Virus record (IMG/VR): IMGVR_UViG_3300008117_000415
Location: 1-31,546 of that record
From: a virus
Strand: one strand, 5' to 3'
Length of the DNA stretch: 31,546 bases
Part shown: positions 8,839 through 15,782 of the stretch, one piece after another
Numbering within the stretch: the first letter of the stretch is position 1
Layout: each line of letters opens with the position of its first letter
Translations under genes and position numbers: made by a program
Notes under the pieces: generated by a model
Told to the model about the DNA's origin: nothing
Databases searched by the model: none
The model's input: only the letters and a program-made list of their open reading frames with translations

Positions 8839-9881
8839 TAACTGATGAGGCTAAAAAAATTGTTGCACAACTCAATAAAAAGTTTGGTGATGGTGTTGTT
8901 GTATTCGCTAGTGACATTCGTTCTGACCTTGTACCTAGGTTTACCAGCGGTTCTACAACTCTCGATTATGTTTTGGGTGGTGGATTTCCTGGAAACCAAT
9001 GGAACGAACTTATTGGCGAGCCTTCACATGGTAAAACCGCAGTTGCATTAAAAGCGATTGCTGCAAATCAAGCAAAGAACCCTGATTTCACAACTGTATG
9101 GGTTGCTGCAGAAGCGTGGGTTCCTGAATATGCAGAGATGTGTGGAGTTGATACTTCTCGTGTAATTGTTGTTGAAACTTCTGTTATGGAAGAGGCATAC
9201 GATGCCGTCATTGCCTTTGCAGAGTCTAAATCTGTAGATGCTATAGTCATTGACTCTTTGCCAGCCCTTTCTCCTTCTCCTGAGTTGGAAAAGAGTATGG
9301 ACGAAATGACTGTAGGAAAAGGTGCACTGTTAACAAACAAGTTCTTTCGTGTTGTCGGTACCGCAATGAAAAGAAGTCTTGTTGAAGCAGAGAGACCTGT
9401 TTTAGGAATAGTTATTAATCAATACAGAATGAAGATTGGCGTGATGCACGGAGACCCACGCACCACTCCTGGTGGAGAAGGTAAGAACTACGCATTCTTT
9501 ACTCGCTGTGAAGTTCGCCGTGATGAATGGATTGAACTTGGTTCCGGTAATAACAAGGTTCGTGTTGGACAGAGAATTAAGGTTCGTACACTAAAGAACA
9601 AGACCGCTCCTCCACAAAGAGTTGCCTACTTTGACTTCTACTTTGCAGACGGTGGTTCTTGTCTTCCTGGAGAGTACGACTTTGCTAAAGAGATTGCATC
9701 TCTTGCAGTCGTAAAAGGATTGATTGAAAGAAAAGGTGGGTGGTATTACTATGGAGAAAGAAAATGGCAAGGAATCGAACCAGTTATTGATAGCCTCCGT
9801 GGCGAAATTGATTTCAAGGAAGAACTTGAAAAGGCTGTCCTCGAATCCAACGATTCCATTGTGGTGGGTATTGATGAGTAA
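8835..9881 (+). CDS. recA: RecA-like recombinase
   Basis: This 348-aa strand-exchange ATPase has Walker A GEPSHGKT at residues 61-68 and Walker B IVIDS with Asp140. The preceding motif TLDYVLGGGFPGNQWNEL matches the canonical RecA approach to the P-loop (TLD..LGGG.P.G...E). Further on, VINQYRMKIGVMHGDP and TPGGEG correspond to the RecA L2 region. It is divergent from bacterial RecA and close in size to phage RecA/UvsX proteins. It would drive recombination-dependent replication and repair, together with the Cas4-like nuclease and resolvases nearby. ATG 8835 overlaps the zinc-ribbon gene by 4 nt. Confidence 0.9.
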   Translation: MITDEAKKIVAQLNKKFGDGVVVFASDIRSDLVPRFTSGSTTLDYVLGGGFPGNQWNELIGEPSHGKTAVALKAIAANQAKNPDFTTVWVAAEAWVPEYAEMCGVDTSRVIVVETSVMEEAYDAVIAFAESKSVDAIVIDSLPALSPSPELEKSMDEMTVGKGALLTNKFFRVVGTAMKRSLVEAERPVLGIVINQYRMKIGVMHGDPRTTPGGEGKNYAFFTRCEVRRDEWIELGSGNNKVRVGQRIKVRTLKNKTAPPQRVAYFDFYFADGGSCLPGEYDFAKEIASLAVVKGLIERKGGWYYYGERKWQGIEPVIDSLRGEIDFKEELEKAVLESNDSIVVGIDE

Positions 9882-10119
9882 CAGATTTGTGATAAATGAC
9901 TCAGGTTGGGCTGAAGAACTAGAACGAGGTGTAGAGGACTACACCGATATGTTGTTTGAAGCCATATATCCTGAAGGAACAGAAGATGAGATAACTGAAA
10001 CTTTGTCAGGAGAACCATTTTGTGGATGTAACAGATGTTTTTGGAGAGAGACACTGTTCTACATAGTTCCCAAGTTGCTTCGTGGCTACGAAGAAGGCAA
10101 AATAGAACTTGAGGAGTAA
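9874..10119 (+). CDS. Hypothetical small protein with CxCxxC motif
   Basis: This 81-aa acidic protein is not recognised. Residues near 50 read PFCGCNRCFWRE, a compact cysteine cluster (C-x-C-x2-C) that could bind zinc with another ligand. The remainder is rich in Glu and probably helical. I place the start at ATG 9874, which overlaps the recA stop by 8 nt, because a start further upstream would run deep inside recA. It in turn overlaps the nuclease gene at 10109 by 11 nt. Such overlaps indicate coupled translation with RecA. Confidence 0.55.
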   Translation: MSNRFVINDSGWAEELERGVEDYTDMLFEAIYPEGTEDEITETLSGEPFCGCNRCFWRETLFYIVPKLLRGYEEGKIELEE

Positions 10120-10426
10120 AGGGCAAAAAGAGTCCAAGAAGCACGAAAAGCGACTTGCCAAAACAATTGGTGGGACACGCAACGCGGCTTCTGGGGCTCT
10201 TTGGGCAAGAAAGGGCGATGTGCGGTCAGAAGACCTGCTGATTGAGCACAAGTGGACTGGTAAAAAACAGTTCACTATAAAGTCCGATGTACTAAAGAAA
10301 AACGTTAGAGAGGCAATCCTTGAAGGAAGAATGCCAGTTCTTGGTGTTCATCTCGATGGGGAAGATTATGTCATTCTTCTTGAGAATGATTTCCTAGAGA
10401 TGAGGGATAAGACAAAGGATGCCTAA
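10109..10426 (+). CDS. Hjc-like PD-(D/E)XK nuclease (Holliday junction resolvase-like)
   Basis: This 105-aa protein fits the small archaeal-type Holliday junction resolvase/VRR-like nucleases. An N-terminal basic helix (KKHEKRLAKTIGG) is followed by TRNAASGALWARKGDVR, where the Gly-Asp is the PD-type metal ligand, then LLIEHK, the E-x-K of the catalytic triad. The order Glu in the first helix, GD, then ExK is the expected one. The start is probably TTG at 10109 because no ATG occurs before the conserved region; the site overlaps the previous gene. It would cut branched DNA during recombination. A plain nicking or VRR-type nuclease is an alternative. Confidence 0.7.
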   Translation: MRSKGQKESKKHEKRLAKTIGGTRNAASGALWARKGDVRSEDLLIEHKWTGKKQFTIKSDVLKKNVREAILEGRMPVLGVHLDGEDYVILLENDFLEMRDKTKDA

Positions 10427-10429
10427 CAC

Positions 10430-10747
10430 ATGGATGAACCAGAGTACGCTTGGAGATACCAAGCACGTTGCTCAGGAGAAGATACCGACCTCTTTTATCC
10501 GCCAAGAGATAAAGAGCAGTACAAAGTTATCGCTACGAAAGCAAAAGCGTTCTGTTTTGGTGAGAGTGGAAAGAACCACTGTCCTGTCAAAAAAGAATGT
10601 TTGTGGGATGCGGTCTCACGAGATGAACCGCATGGAATATGGGGAGGTCTTTCTCATCGTGAGAGAAACGCTCTAATAAGAAAGTGGCAAAAGAAATACA
10701 AAAAGAAAATGACCCTCAAAGAATACATATTCAGTAAGGAAGTGTGA
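10430..10747 (+). CDS. whiB: WhiB-family Fe-S regulator with expanded Cys spacing
   Basis: This 105-aa protein has the WhiB layout: Cys14, then Cys42, Cys51 and Cys57, then the glycine-rich turn GIWGGLS and a basic C-terminal tail. WhiB proteins bind a 4Fe-4S cluster and act on the sigma factor region 4 of RNA polymerase; they are restricted to Actinobacteria and their phages. The usual core is C-x2-C-x5-C, but here the middle reads CFGESGKNHCPVKKEC, i.e. C-x8-C-x5-C, an insertion of six residues between cysteines two and three. All four cysteines are present. It overlaps the following nuclease start by one base. It may control phage or host promoters. Confidence 0.88.
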   Translation: MDEPEYAWRYQARCSGEDTDLFYPPRDKEQYKVIATKAKAFCFGESGKNHCPVKKECLWDAVSRDEPHGIWGGLSHRERNALIRKWQKKYKKKMTLKEYIFSKEV

Positions 10748-11574
10748 TGTCAGTTCAAGCGTCGAAAGACTTCAAGAAGTTCTTGGATGCAAAAAAGGTT
10801 GAAACTAGACTTATTGGAGATGTAGAAAGGCACATTCTATTAAAGCCACCTAGTCCTCGTAGAACAGATGTTCTACACCCATCAGAGATAATAAAGGCCG
10901 ATTGGTGTCACCGCTACGCCTTCTATTTGTTAAAGGGTGGAGTTGCTAAAAAAGAAAAGCCAGGTCTAAGACTGCAGAATATCTTTGATGAAGGCCATGC
11001 TATTCACGCAAAGTGGCAGACCCGATTCCGTGAAATGGGAGTTCTTTATGGAATGTGGCATGGACCTATAGGCAAAGGATGGAACATATCTTCTGACGTT
11101 GATGCAGAGGATGAGTACTTAGAAGTTCCATTAAAAGATGAGTCACTCCGTATACACGGTCATGCTGACGGTTGGATAAAGGGACTTGGAGAAGATTGTT
11201 TAATTGAAATCAAGTCCATAGGTGCTGGAACTCTCAGATTTGAGGCTCCTGAACTTCTGTATGACGCAGACGGAGATGTTACAAAGGCTTGGAAAAACAT
11301 ACGCAGACCTTTTCGCAGTCACTTGCTACAGGGTCAGATGTACCTAGAACTGGCTAATCGTATGTTTGGTGAAGATGCGCCCAAAGAGATGGTCTTTATT
11401 TATGAACTTAAAGCAGACCAGTCTTATAAAGAGTTTACGGTAAAGGCTAATTATGAAGTGGTAGAAAGAGTTTTTAATGCAGCCAAAAAGGTAGTAGATG
11501 CAGTTGAGGCTGACGATATGCCTAAATGCAATGTCTCTTCAGATGGGTGTAAGCAATGCGACTTGATTCCTTAA
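10747..11574 (+). CDS. Cas4/RecB-like PD-(D/E)XK exonuclease with Fe-S cluster cysteines
   Basis: This 275-aa nuclease shows the full Cas4/AddB-type signature. The motifs are a Cys near the N-terminus (Cys54, ADWCHRYAFY), a His-containing helix (EGHAIHAKW), HGHADGW with Asp141, LIEIKS with Glu154 and Lys156, QGQMY (the QxxxY motif), and three C-terminal cysteines (Cys261, Cys268, Cys271). The one-plus-three cysteine arrangement binds a 4Fe-4S cluster in this family. It would resect DNA ends for RecA. ATG 10747 overlaps the whiB stop (TGATG) with AAGGAAG upstream; a GTG three bases earlier is possible. No CRISPR array or Cas1/Cas2 is present, so CRISPR adaptation is not implied. Confidence 0.85.
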   Translation: MSVQASKDFKKFLDAKKVETRLIGDVERHILLKPPSPRRTDVLHPSEIIKADWCHRYAFYLLKGGVAKKEKPGLRLQNIFDEGHAIHAKWQTRFREMGVLYGMWHGPIGKGWNISSDVDAEDEYLEVPLKDESLRIHGHADGWIKGLGEDCLIEIKSIGAGTLRFEAPELLYDADGDVTKAWKNIRRPFRSHLLQGQMYLELANRMFGEDAPKEMVFIYELKADQSYKEFTVKANYEVVERVFNAAKKVVDAVEADDMPKCNVSSDGCKQCDLIP

Positions 11575-12005
11575 CACAAAAAGCGATAGACGTACAAAAA
11601 CCAACGTACGACTTAACGCCTCTGCCACCTGACATCACTTCTTTGAGCAGTGAGCAGTTAGCAGAACTGTTTACTGTTCTTACTGGATGGGCTGACTACA
11701 CAGCCTCTCAACTGGCTCAGGCTCAATTAGATGAAAGAGCCGCTCAAAGAGCCTTTGATTTAAAAGTCAATAGGATGATGGTAGAGAAAATGGGCACTGC
11801 CACGAAGGGTGATAAGGTAACCCTCATAAAGGCTCAGATTGCTATTGATGAGGATGTGCTCGAATTGGAAGATAAGTTTGAGGAGCGGTATGCTCGTCGA
11901 AAGATTCTAGAGATGATGCTCAACAATCAGGAGCGAGACATCACTCTAGTATCTAGGGAAATAACTAGGAGAACGGCTGGAGGGCCGAGGAGGGAATACG
12001 TATGA
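11556..12005 (+). CDS. Hypothetical helical protein
   Basis: This 149-aa protein is not recognised. From about residue 50 it is almost entirely predicted helix, rich in Ala, Glu, Arg and Gln (WADYTASQLAQAQLDERAAQ), suggesting a long coiled coil. No cysteines or catalytic motifs are visible. It overlaps the Cas4-like nuclease by 19 nt and the following secreted protein by 4 nt, so it is expressed with the recombination genes. A structural or clamp-like partner of the nuclease would fit the position but is a guess. Confidence 0.6.
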   Translation: MRLDSLTQKAIDVQKPTYDLTPLPPDITSLSSEQLAELFTVLTGWADYTASQLAQAQLDERAAQRAFDLKVNRMMVEKMGTATKGDKVTLIKAQIAIDEDVLELEDKFEERYARRKILEMMLNNQERDITLVSREITRRTAGGPRREYV

Positions 12006-12724
12006 GAAAGTTACTTGCACTTGTTTTACTATTGGTTGGAGTTTCATTTCCAGCCCAAGCAAACACAACACCAACTGTTGCAATCATTGATGTTGGATTC
12101 AACGCATCGTTGTTTCCAAATAATGTTGTAACCGAAGTCTGTATTGTTTCAAACGCAGCGTGTCCAAATGGTCAAAGATTCCAAGAAGGTGTTGGAGCAG
12201 CATCAGTTTCTGCTAATGCACTTCCCGCATTTGCTCATGGAACAACGATGCTTTCAATTCTTACATCGGTAAATCCAGATGCCAAAGTTGTATTAGTTCG
12301 AGTTCTAGGAATGAACACCAATGGTCGTGCTGGTGCCTACACTATTGATGACATTACAAAGGCTCTTGTTTGGATAGTCAATAATTCATCACGATTAAAC
12401 ATCAAGGCTGTAAGCGTTTCACAAGGAAGAGTAAACGCCCCATGTAGAGCAACACCAGAATTAACTGGTGCCGTTTCTTCTCTGAAAAAGCAAGAAGTGG
12501 CAGTAATAGCCTCTACAGGTAATGAGAAGAACAGAACTAACATTGCTGTTCCTTCTTGTATCGATGACGTCGTCTCTGTTGGAGCAACAGACAATCCTTT
12601 GGCTGGCTCTGCGTGGGATAAGAACGCAACACCAACTATTGCCCTGTACAGCAATGGCAGTGCAACTACTGACTTCTATACCTCTAACCAATGGTTAACA
12701 GGAAGGTATGTGTTTATTCCATGA
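12002..12724 (+). CDS. Secreted subtilase-like protein lacking the catalytic Ser region
   Basis: This 240-aa protein begins with a signal peptide (MRKLLALVLLLVGVSFPAQA, probable cleavage after residue 20). The mature part follows the subtilisin S8 fold: AIIDVGFN with Asp30, AHGTTMLSIL with His79, and ASTGNE with Asn174 in the oxyanion position. Full-length subtilases continue to GTSMATPH with the nucleophilic serine. Here the protein ends before that point (..WLTGRYVFIP), and the next gene starts in its last codons. It is therefore either a truncated, inactive protease or a non-catalytic subtilase-fold protein exported from the cell. The downstream frame encodes another conserved protein, so a simple sequencing frameshift does not explain the end. 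Confidence 0.75.
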   Translation: MRKLLALVLLLVGVSFPAQANTTPTVAIIDVGFNASLFPNNVVTEVCIVSNAACPNGQRFQEGVGAASVSANALPAFAHGTTMLSILTSVNPDAKVVLVRVLGMNTNGRAGAYTIDDITKALVWIVNNSSRLNIKAVSVSQGRVNAPCRATPELTGAVSSLKKQEVAVIASTGNEKNRTNIAVPSCIDDVVSVGATDNPLAGSAWDKNATPTIALYSNGSATTDFYTSNQWLTGRYVFIP

Positions 12725-13005
12725 GTGAACCAGTTCTGCCAGAAGCACATCAGTTAATAAACAACGACAGAAACGAATCTTACGACCACCCTTTAGATAA
12801 CTTTAATAGGATAAAAAAGGGATGGGAAGTAATATTTGGAATTGATGTTACTGAAGAGCAAGTTGGACTCGCCATGGCGTGGGTCAAGATTGCACGAGAA
12901 GCCTACAAGCATAAGAGGGATAACTTGGTAGACGGCGCTGGTTATCTTGGAACTGTAGACATGGTCATTACCGAAAGAGAACGCCGTGCCAACAAAGTCG
13001 TTTGA
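12721..13005 (+). CDS. DUF6378-like phage protein
   Basis: This 94-aa protein resembles a conserved phage family of unknown function (DUF6378, from memory). The pattern DRNESYDHPLDNF, followed by GLAMAWVKIAREAYKHK and DNLVDGAGYLGTVDMV, matches its R..YG/DHP..NF then KxxR then D..VD.AGY layout. The conserved Asp, Arg and Lys residues suggest a nucleotide-related activity similar to the all-helical MazG-like proteins, but this is inference. The ATG at 12721 overlaps the subtilase-like gene by 4 nt; an upstream start inside that gene is less likely. It overlaps the RuvC-like gene by 20 nt. Confidence 0.65.
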   Translation: MSEPVLPEAHQLINNDRNESYDHPLDNFNRIKKGWEVIFGIDVTEEQVGLAMAWVKIAREAYKHKRDNLVDGAGYLGTVDMVITERERRANKVV

Positions 13006-13564
13006 CGGCAATCTTGAGGACGGTAATTTAGTAACAATAGGTATCGACCAGTCACTTACTGGATTTGCTGTAACTGCGCTTCAAGTAAGTGACCCGTCTA
13101 AATATCACACGTGGGTTTATAAGTCTCCATACTTTGGTGTCGAACGTTTGGTTGATATAAGGCAATTCTTATTTGACCATCTAGACTATGTGTCTGAAAC
13201 ACACGCAATAGACAAAATTGCAATGGAGGGAACTGTTCTTGCCAGTTACTCTGCATTAGTTTTAGGTGAATTATCCGCCCTAGTAAAGTTGGCTATTTAC
13301 GACTATTTTGATGACGATACTAGGTTTCCAGTAATGGTTCCCCCTATGACTTTAAAGAAATACGCAGCAGGTAAGGGAAATGCCAAAAAGCAGGAGATGC
13401 TGCTACAGATGTATAAACGCTGGGGCATAGAGTTTAATGATGACAACGCTGCCGACTCATATGCCTTGGCTAGACTGGCTGCTGGCATCTATAAAGACAA
13501 GGTAGAAGAGTCTGTAGTAGAGCAAATGAAAGACCTCAAATACCGAGACCAACCAAGAGATTAG
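12986..13564 (+). CDS. RuvC-like Holliday junction resolvase
   Basis: This 192-aa RNase H-fold nuclease starts its core with TIGIDQSLTGFAVTAL, where Asp21 is the first catalytic aspartate. It continues with IDKIAMEGTV (catalytic Glu), and ends with NDDNAADSYALARLA (two further aspartates). That D-E-D-D order and spacing is typical of RuvC. The segment MTLKKYAAGKGNAKKQEM matches the RuvC substrate-binding loop. The start is GTG 12986, inside the end of the previous gene. It would resolve four-way junctions made by RecA. With the Hjc-like protein at 10109, the window has two resolvase-type enzymes. Confidence 0.85.
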   Translation: MPTKSFDGNLEDGNLVTIGIDQSLTGFAVTALQVSDPSKYHTWVYKSPYFGVERLVDIRQFLFDHLDYVSETHAIDKIAMEGTVLASYSALVLGELSALVKLAIYDYFDDDTRFPVMVPPMTLKKYAAGKGNAKKQEMLLQMYKRWGIEFNDDNAADSYALARLAAGIYKDKVEESVVEQMKDLKYRDQPRD

Positions 13565-13619
13565 CCATACCATTTTGTCCTAGGAGCGGCACTACATCGG
13601 AACCAAAGGACTAACAATC

Positions 13620-13907
13620 GTGTCTATAGAACCAATAATCTCTACTGAAGAACCGTTTTTACGAGTAAGCGCAGGGTCTAATCCACAATCAGTAGCATCA
13701 GCAATCGCTCATGCACTCTATGAAAAGCATGAAGTAAAACTACGTGCCGTAGGTGCTGGTGCTGTAAATCAAGCCGTAAAGGCAATCGCTATCTCTCGTG
13801 GCTATGTCGCTCCTCGTGGCATGGACTTAACCTGTAAGCCAGGGTTTACCACTATTGAGAGCCGAGATGGAGAGATAAGCGCCATCGTATTCGTCATTAC
13901 AGCCTGA
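13620..13907 (+). CDS. spoVS: SpoVS-family (stage V sporulation protein S-like) protein
   Basis: This 95-aa protein matches SpoVS along nearly its whole length: FLRVSAGSNPQSVASAIAH, then GAGAVNQAVKAIAISRGY, VAPRGMDL and FTTIE. SpoVS is a small Alba-like fold protein that affects sporulation and septation in Bacillus and binds nucleic acid in related structures. In a phage it might bind RNA or DNA or influence host cell division; no function can be assigned from sequence. The start is GTG 13620, with AAAGGA nine bases upstream. A 55-nt gap separates it from the RuvC-like gene and a 40-nt gap follows, making it a boundary between the replication operon and the small-gene array. Confidence 0.85.
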   Translation: MSIEPIISTEEPFLRVSAGSNPQSVASAIAHALYEKHEVKLRAVGAGAVNQAVKAIAISRGYVAPRGMDLTCKPGFTTIESRDGEISAIVFVITA

Positions 13908-13947
13908 TAAAACAGGTTTATCCTTGGGTTAAAGCAAGGGAGTTACT

Positions 13948-14406
13948 ATGGCAAATTGGTCAGACATGGGTCATGCAATGCGTCGTCGCATGGGCCTTTC
14001 CGCAAGCCACTCAGAATCGGCAGGTACTATGAAAAACAGAAATATTGATACCCCAGAAGAAGTTCTCGCATCTGCAGCACACATGTCAAGCGCACGTCGC
14101 TATGTTGGCTCAGATTATTCAGGCGTAACAAACATAAGTGGAAAACCACTAAAAGGCAAACTAATGCCTAAGAAGAACACACAGGCTGGCGACCCAAATT
14201 ATGGGGCAAAAGTAAATCGCAAGAATGTTCCTGCAGGAAATGCAGCACAGTCTGAGCGTATGGGTGCTCGTTATGTTGTTGGCGCAAAGTTTCCAGCAGT
14301 TCATTCAATTGAAGCATCAGCAACTCTTAGTAATGCAAAGATTGTTCCATCAAGCAAGGGACGTCAAAGTGCTGACTTTAACTACGGAATGGATAGCGGT
14401 TACTAG
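13948..14406 (+). CDS. Hypothetical basic protein
   Basis: This 152-aa protein is not recognised. It is basic, rich in Ser, Ala, Gly and Asn, and probably largely unstructured. The N-terminus reads MANWSDMGHAMRRRMG and the C-terminus ends NYGMDSGY. AAGGGAG lies seven bases before the ATG. A short stem (CCTTG/CAAGG) in the 40-nt leader overlaps the ribosome binding site and could modulate translation. It opens an array of small genes of similar composition. A minor virion or internal DNA-associated protein would fit the composition, but there is no direct evidence. Confidence 0.55.
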   Translation: MANWSDMGHAMRRRMGLSASHSESAGTMKNRNIDTPEEVLASAAHMSSARRYVGSDYSGVTNISGKPLKGKLMPKKNTQAGDPNYGAKVNRKNVPAGNAAQSERMGARYVVGAKFPAVHSIEASATLSNAKIVPSSKGRQSADFNYGMDSGY

Positions 14407-14408
14407 AA

Positions 14409-14684
14409 GTGCCGAGACAGCCTCGTTCTTATTCACAGTTCGGGGATGATGACGATAGCAGCATTGTAAAGCCAGTCACACCCGATGTAGATTCACCAGT
14501 TTCATACGGGTCTTCAACTCGTGGAACCTATGAACAACGTACTGCTTGGCGTACCCGTGATATGGGTGGTGGAAGACCTCTTCCATATTCAAAGCGTAGT
14601 GCTGGTTCTACATACAATTTTGATAGTGATACTTCTCCTAGTATGCCTCGCTCCGACAAGGGGGTAGGCCGTGGTACTGAGTAA
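14409..14684 (+). CDS. Hypothetical Ser/Arg/Gly-rich small protein
   Basis: This 91-aa protein is not recognised and looks disordered, with an acidic run (QFGDDDDSS), many Ser, Pro and Gly, and basic patches (AWRTRDMGGGRPLPYSKRS). The start is GTG 14409, two bases after the previous stop; no ATG is available before the middle of the frame. It overlaps the next gene by 14 nt. The frame is supported by tight packing and by the absence of a better frame here. Function unknown. Confidence 0.5.
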   Translation: MPRQPRSYSQFGDDDDSSIVKPVTPDVDSPVSYGSSTRGTYEQRTAWRTRDMGGGRPLPYSKRSAGSTYNFDSDTSPSMPRSDKGVGRGTE

Positions 14685-15249
14685 CGCTGAATTTGCAAAC
14701 TTAGCAAATAAAGGTGGTGCAAGCCGTAACTTACAAACCTTTGAACCTGCTGAAGGTCCTGGAGTTATGGTGTCTAAACCTGGCGCAGAAAAAATAACAA
14801 ATGCTCCTTTAACTCCTGAGCAAGCAAAGTCTTTTAGAAAACAACACGAAGTACAGGCAACTTCTTATGACTATCAAGGTGCTTGGAAGTCTGGAAATAA
14901 GATATTTCAAGATGTAAGTCGTAAACATCCTGACCTTGAATCAGCACGTGTCGCTGGAGAACGCGACGAACAAATTGCAGGATATGACCTTGGTGGAACA
15001 GATGTACGTCGTCCTGAAGGTGGCAATATTTACTTTAGCCGTCAGTTGAGGGGAATTGAGTCTAACCCAGAATTTCGTAGTAGTGCGACAGAGACTAGCG
15101 CTGCAGAACGTATGGAGCCAAAACCAAAGTCTATAGAATTTGTAGAACAGCCTCACATTAGTCGAGGCGCACGTCTAAAGGGTAAGCCAATATCAATCAA
15201 TGAAGTGTATGCAAAGATTGCAAAGAACCGTAGAAAGAGGGGTGTCTGA
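14671..15249 (+). CDS. Hypothetical protein of the small-gene array
   Basis: This 192-aa protein is not recognised. It is polar and basic at the end (AKIAKNRRKRGV), with no membrane segment and no cysteines. The middle contains acidic and Gly-rich segments (AGYDLGGTDVRRPEGGN). The likely start is GTG 14671, overlapping the previous gene by 14 nt; a start after the previous stop would lose well-packed sequence. The stop overlaps the ATG of the gene at 15249. Composition resembles its neighbours, suggesting one functional block. Function unknown. Confidence 0.55.
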   Translation: MVLSNAEFANLANKGGASRNLQTFEPAEGPGVMVSKPGAEKITNAPLTPEQAKSFRKQHEVQATSYDYQGAWKSGNKIFQDVSRKHPDLESARVAGERDEQIAGYDLGGTDVRRPEGGNIYFSRQLRGIESNPEFRSSATETSAAERMEPKPKSIEFVEQPHISRGARLKGKPISINEVYAKIAKNRRKRGV

Positions 15250-15782
15250 TGCCAACTGGCTCAAATAACTTCTCAGCATCTCAGAACTGGCAATCATTAG
15301 GCGCTGGTGGATTCTACGGCTATAACAATCAGGGTGGCGCAGGAACTCCAGTTGCTCGTGACACTCTAGATGCAACGCGTATTGGTGTTGGTCGTGTACC
15401 TTCTGCAGAGTATCCAGATGGTTATCTAGGAACAATTCGTTCTCGTCGTGATGACAGGCTTCTTGACTCTGTTAAATCTCGCGTTAATCAAAAAGCATAT
15501 CAACGTGGTGTACATAAGGGTGAGCGTATTGAGCCATCAATGTACTTTTGGCCTCAAGAGTTCACACCAGATATGGGTTTAATACGACAAATGCGTGCAC
15601 AAGTAGACTCAAGTTCTGGAGCAACAGTTTATCGTTCACCAAGATTTGCTCCACAAACACAGTTAACTCCTGCACCACACCTTGTCAATGATGGTAAATC
15701 CAACCTTGTATCTGATGCTCCAGGTCAGATTGATGTTCGTCGTCAGAATATGCTTGCTTATTTGAAACCTGCGTGGCGATAA
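15249..15782 (+). CDS. Hypothetical protein of the small-gene array
   Basis: This 177-aa protein is not recognised. The N-terminal 35 residues are Gly/Asn/Ser-rich (GAGGFYGYNNQGGAG), followed by a basic helical stretch (RSRRDDRLLDSVKSRVNQKA) and an aromatic segment (PSMYFWPQEFTPDMG). No cysteine, membrane segment or catalytic motif is apparent. The ATG overlaps the previous stop, and its stop overlaps the next ATG by one base (TAATG), so it is part of a translationally coupled chain. Function unknown. Confidence 0.55.
   Translation: MPTGSNNFSASQNWQSLGAGGFYGYNNQGGAGTPVARDTLDATRIGVGRVPSAEYPDGYLGTIRSRRDDRLLDSVKSRVNQKAYQRGVHKGERIEPSMYFWPQEFTPDMGLIRQMRAQVDSSSGATVYRSPRFAPQTQLTPAPHLVNDGKSNLVSDAPGQIDVRRQNMLAYLKPAWR

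Noticed and set aside
9724-9873. Longer reading of the small gene at 9874 starting inside recA
   Set aside because: It would overlap recA by about 150 nt; the ATG at 9874 just before the recA stop is the usual arrangement in this operon.
10419-10676. Open frame overlapping the WhiB gene in another frame
   Set aside because: The WhiB frame has conserved cysteines and the GIWGG turn; the alternative frame shows no family features.
10747-11574. CRISPR adaptation locus based on the Cas4-like nuclease
   Set aside because: No Cas1, Cas2 or repeat-spacer array is present; such nucleases are common in phage recombination operons.
13565-13619. tRNA gene in the 55-nt gap before the SpoVS-like gene
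   Set aside because: Only a short GTCCT/AGGAC pairing is visible; length and arms do not fit a tRNA.
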